Assembly: GCA_028752905.1 (NCBI GenBank)
Contig: JAQNBH010000140.1
Span: forward strand, 62,001-126,000
Length of the DNA stretch: 64,000 bases
Reading direction: 5' to 3'
DNA from: Cladorhizidae sp. MBARI D1340-BT2
Taxonomy: Eukaryota; Porifera; Demospongiae; Poecilosclerida; Cladorhizidae
Positions 60,101 through 64,000 of this stretch are shown here, piece by piece. The notes below the pieces were generated by a model. That model was not told the origin of the DNA. It worked only from the letters and a program-made list of their open reading frames with translations, and did not search any database. Position 1 is the first letter of the stretch; each line of letters starts with the position of its first letter. A program made the position numbers and the translations under genes.

Positions 60101-63100
60101 GTATAACCATGCTAGGTGTATAACCATGCTAGGTGTATAACCATGCTAGGTATATAACCATGCTAGGTGTATAGCCATGCTAGGTGTATAGCCATGCTAG
60201 GTGTATAACCATGCTAGGTGTATAACCATGCTAGGTGTATAATCATGCTAGGTATATAACCATGCTATAGGTGTATAACCATGCTAGGTATATAACCATA
60301 CTAGGTGTATAAACATGCTAGGTGTATAACCATTCTAGGTGTATAACCATGCTAGGTGTATAACTATGCTAGGTATATAACTATGCTAGGTGTATAACCA
60401 TGCTAGGTGTATAACCATGCTAGGTGTATAACCATGCTAGGTATATAACCATGCTAGGTGTATAGCCATGCTAGGTGTATAGCCATGCTAGGTGTATATC
60501 CATTCTAGGTGTATAACCATGCTAGGTGTATAATCATGCTAGGTATATAACCATGCTATAGGTGTATAACCATGCTAGGTGTATAACCATGCTAGGTGTA
60601 TAACCATGCTAGGTGTATAATCATGCTAGGTATATAACCATGCTAGGTGTATAACCATGCTAGGTATATAACCATGCTAGGTGTATAACCATGCTAGGTG
60701 TATAACCATGCTAGGTGTAATACCATGATAGGTGTAATACCATGCTAGGTGTATAACCATGCTTGGTGTATAGCCATGCTAGGTGTATAACCATGCTAGG
60801 TATATAACCATGCTAGGTGTAATACCATGATAGGTATATAACCATGCTAGGTGTATAACTATGCTAGGTGTATAACCATGCTAGGTGTATAACTATGCTA
60901 GGTGTATAACCATGCTAGGTGTATAACCATGCTAGGTGTATAACCATGCTAGGTGTATAACCATGCTAAGGTGTATAGCCATGCTAGGTGTATAGCCATT
61001 CTAGGTGTATAACCATGCTACATGTAGGTGTATAACCATGCTAGGTGTATAGCCATGCTAGGTGTATAGCCATGCTAGGTGTATAACCATGCTAGGTGTA
61101 TAACCATGCTAGGTGTATAACCATGCTAGGTGTATAACCATGCTAGGTGTATAACCATGCTAGGTGTATAACCATGCTAGGTGTATAACCATGCTAGGTA
61201 TATAACCATGCTAGGTGTATAACCATGCTAGGTATATAACCATGCTAGGTGTATAACCATGCTACAGTAGGTGTATAACCATGCTAGGTGTAATACCATG
61301 ATAGGTGTAATACCATGCTGATGCTAGGTGTATAACCATGCTTGGTGTATAGCCATGCTAGGTGTATAACCATGCTAGGTATATAACCATGCTAGGTGTA
61401 ATACCATGATAGGTATATAACCATGCTAGGTGTATAACTATGCTAGGTGTATAACCATGCTACTGTAGGTGTATAACTATGCTAGGTGTATAGCCATGCT
61501 AGGTGTATAACCATGCTAGGTATATAACCATGCTAGGTGTATAACCATGCTAGGTGAATAACCATGCTAGGTGTATAACCATGCTAGGTATATAACCATG
61601 CTTGGTGTATAACCATGCTAGGTGTATAACCATGCTAGGTGTAATACCATGCTAGGTGTATAACCATGCTAGGTGTATAACTATGCTAGGTATATAACTA
61701 TGCTAGGTGTATAACCATGCTAGGTGTATAACCATGCTAGGTGTATAACCATGCTAGGTATATAACCATGCTAGGTGTATAGCCATGATAGGTGTATACC
61801 CATGCTAGGTGTATAATCATGCTAGGTATATAACCATGCTATAGGTGTATAACCATGCTAGGTGTATAACCATGCTAGGTGTATAACCATGCTAGGTGTA
61901 TAATCAAGCTAGGTATATAACCATGCTATAGGTGTATAACCATTCTAGGTATATAACCATACTAGGTGTATAAACATGCTAGGTGTATAACCATGCTAGG
62001 TATATAACCATGCTAGGTGTATAACCATGCTATGTGTATAACCATGCTAGGTGTATGTATAGCCATGCTAGGTGTAATACCATGATAGGTATATAACCAT
62101 GCTAGGTGTATAACCATGCTAGGTGTATAACTATGCTAGGTGTATAACCATGCTAGGTATATAACCATGCTAGGTGTATAACCATGCTATGTGTATAACC
62201 ATGCTAGGTGTATGTATAGCCATGCTAGGTGTAATACCATGATAGGTATATAACCATGCTAGGTGTATAACCATGCTAGGTGTATAACCATGCTAGGTGT
62301 ATTACCATGCGAGGTGTATAACCATGCTAGGTGTATAGCCATGCTAGGTGTATAGCCATGCTAGGTGTAATACCATGATAGGTATATAACCATGCTAGGT
62401 GTATAACTATGCTAGATGTATAACCATGCTAGGTGTATAACCATGCTAGGTGTATAACCATGGTAGGTGTATAACCATGCTATAGGTGTATAACTATGCT
62501 ACATAGGTGTATAACCATGCTAGGTATATAACCATGCTAGGTGTATGACCATGCTAGGTATATAACCATGCTAGGTATATAACTATGCTAGGTGTATAAC
62601 CATGCTAGGTGTATAACCATGCTAGGTATATAACCATGCTAGGTGTAATACCATGATAGGTGTAATACCATGCTAGGTGTATAACCATGCTAGGTATATA
62701 ACCATGCTAGGTGTAATACCATGATAGGTATATAACCATGCTAGGTGTATAACCATGCTAGGTATATAACCATGCTAGGTGTATAACCATGCTAGGTGTA
62801 TAACCATGCTAGGTGTAATACCATGATAGGTGTAATACCATGCTAGGTGTATAACCATGCTTGGTGTATAGCCATGCTAGGTGTATAACCATGCTAGGTA
62901 TATAACCATGCTAGGTGTAATACCATGATAGGTATATAACCATGCTAGGTGTATAACTATGCTAGGTGTATAACCATGCTAGGTGTATAACTATGCTAGG
63001 TGTATAGCCATGCTAGGTGTATAACCATGTATATAACCATGCTAGGTGTATAACCATGATAGGTGAATAACCATGCTAGGTGTATAACCATGCTAGGTAT

Positions 63101-64000
63101 ATAACCATGCTTGGTGTATAACCATGCTAGGTGTATAACCATGCTAGGTGTAATACCATGCTAGCTGTATAACCATGCTAGGTGTATAACTATGCTAGGT
63201 ATATAACTATGCTAGGTGTATAACCATGCTAGGTGTATAACCATGCTAGGTGTATAACCATGCTAGGTGTATAACCATGCTAAGTGTATGTATAGCCATG
63301 CTAGGTGTAATACCATGATAGGTATATAACCATGCTAGGTGTATAACCATGCTAGGTGTATTACCATGCGAGGTGTATAACCATGCTAGGTGTATAGCCA
63401 TGCTAGGTGTATAGCCATGCTAGGTGTAATACCATGATAGGTATATAACCATGGTAGGTGTATAACTATGCTAGATGTATAACCATGCTAGGTGTATAAC
63501 CATGCTAGGTATATAACCATGCTAGGTGTATAACCATGCTAGGTGTATAACCATGGTAGGTGTATAACCATGCTAGGTGTATAACTATGCTACATAGGTG
63601 TATAACCATGCTAGGTATATAACCATGCTAGGTGTATGACCATGCTAGGTATATAACCATGCTAGGTATATAACTATGCTAGGTGTATAACCATGCTAGG
63701 TGTATAACCATGCTAGGTGTATAGCCATGCTAGGTGTATAGCCATGCTAGGTGTATAACCATGCTAGGTGTATAACCATGCTAGGTGTATAACCATGCTA
63801 GGTGTATAACCATGCTAGGTATATAACCATGCTAGGTGTATAACCATGCTAGGTATATAACCATGCTAGGTGTATAACCATGCTAGGTGTATAACCATGC
63901 TAGGTGTAATACCATGATAGGTGTATAACCATGCTAGGTGTATAACCATGCTAGGTATATAACCATGCTAGGTGTATAGCCATGCTAGGTGTATAACCAT

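Larger units (their letters stand above)
22062..64000. repeat. 17-bp satellite array, ~2,470 copies, open at the window end
   Basis: The consensus monomer is GCTAGGTGTATAACCAT (41% GC). Recurrent variants include GGTATATAACC, GTATAGCC (usually as a pair), GTATAACTAT, GTAATACCATGAT, TTCTAGGTATATAACCATAC, GCATGGTG and GCTGGGTG, plus length variants CTATAGG and CTACATAGG. Variants occur in fixed order in blocks, giving higher-order structure. Exact repeat distances include 1,020 bp (28543 to 29563 and 30025 to 31045, GCATGGTG landmarks) and 2,550 bp (26181 to 28731). Since 17 is not a multiple of three and the monomer holds TAG and TAA, no frame stays open. The array continues past 64000, so its true size is unknown. 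Confidence 0.98.

Overview
The window looks like nuclear DNA of an invertebrate animal. The evidence is a Ty3/gypsy LTR retrotransposon primed by eukaryotic initiator tRNA-Met, the C-terminal end of a LINE reverse-transcriptase ORF, and gene fragments that only read through if short spliceosomal introns (one of 48 nt) are removed. A sponge would fit the very short introns and dense minisatellites, but that is a guess. There are no bacterial operons, rRNAs or tRNAs.

Layout. 1-2890 is mostly unique sequence. It holds a possible terminal exon, a broken LINE C-terminus (826-1218), a small 43-bp minisatellite, a candidate TTAA-flanked DNA transposon (1782-2630) and minus-strand protein-like fragments (2307-2886). 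2893-4855 is a 34-bp tandem array. 5266-9966 is a complete Ty3/gypsy element: 226-bp LTRs that read as identical, a primer-binding site, gag, a -1 frameshift signal, pol (protease, RT, RNase H, integrase), a polypurine tract and no env. A short terminal-exon-like ORF follows at 10042-10141.

From 10311 to the end, tandem repeats dominate: a 39-bp array (10311-10947), a second and unrelated-looking 34-bp array (10948-18482, about 220 copies), an island of unique DNA (18483-20135) carrying the 3' exons of a plus-strand gene, then 36-bp, 21-bp, 42-bp and 32-bp arrays, and finally a 17-bp array from about 22062 that runs off the window at 64000 (about 42 kb, about 2,470 copies). Tandem arrays make up roughly 83% of the window.

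Working parts. The only complete coding system is the retrotransposon. Gag would form the particle. A GGGAAAC slippery heptamer, a 6-nt spacer and an 11-bp hairpin should send some ribosomes into pol. The initiator tRNA primes reverse transcription and the D,D(35)E integrase inserts the copy. Its intact frames and matching LTRs point to a recent insertion. The long arrays carry no plausible genes. They show higher-order structure: variant monomers recur in the same order at fixed distances of 1,020, 1,568, 2,550, 4,070 and about 12,190 bp. This suggests repeated block duplication, as in centromeric or other heterochromatic satellites. All copy numbers and offsets were counted by eye at landmarks, not by alignment software.
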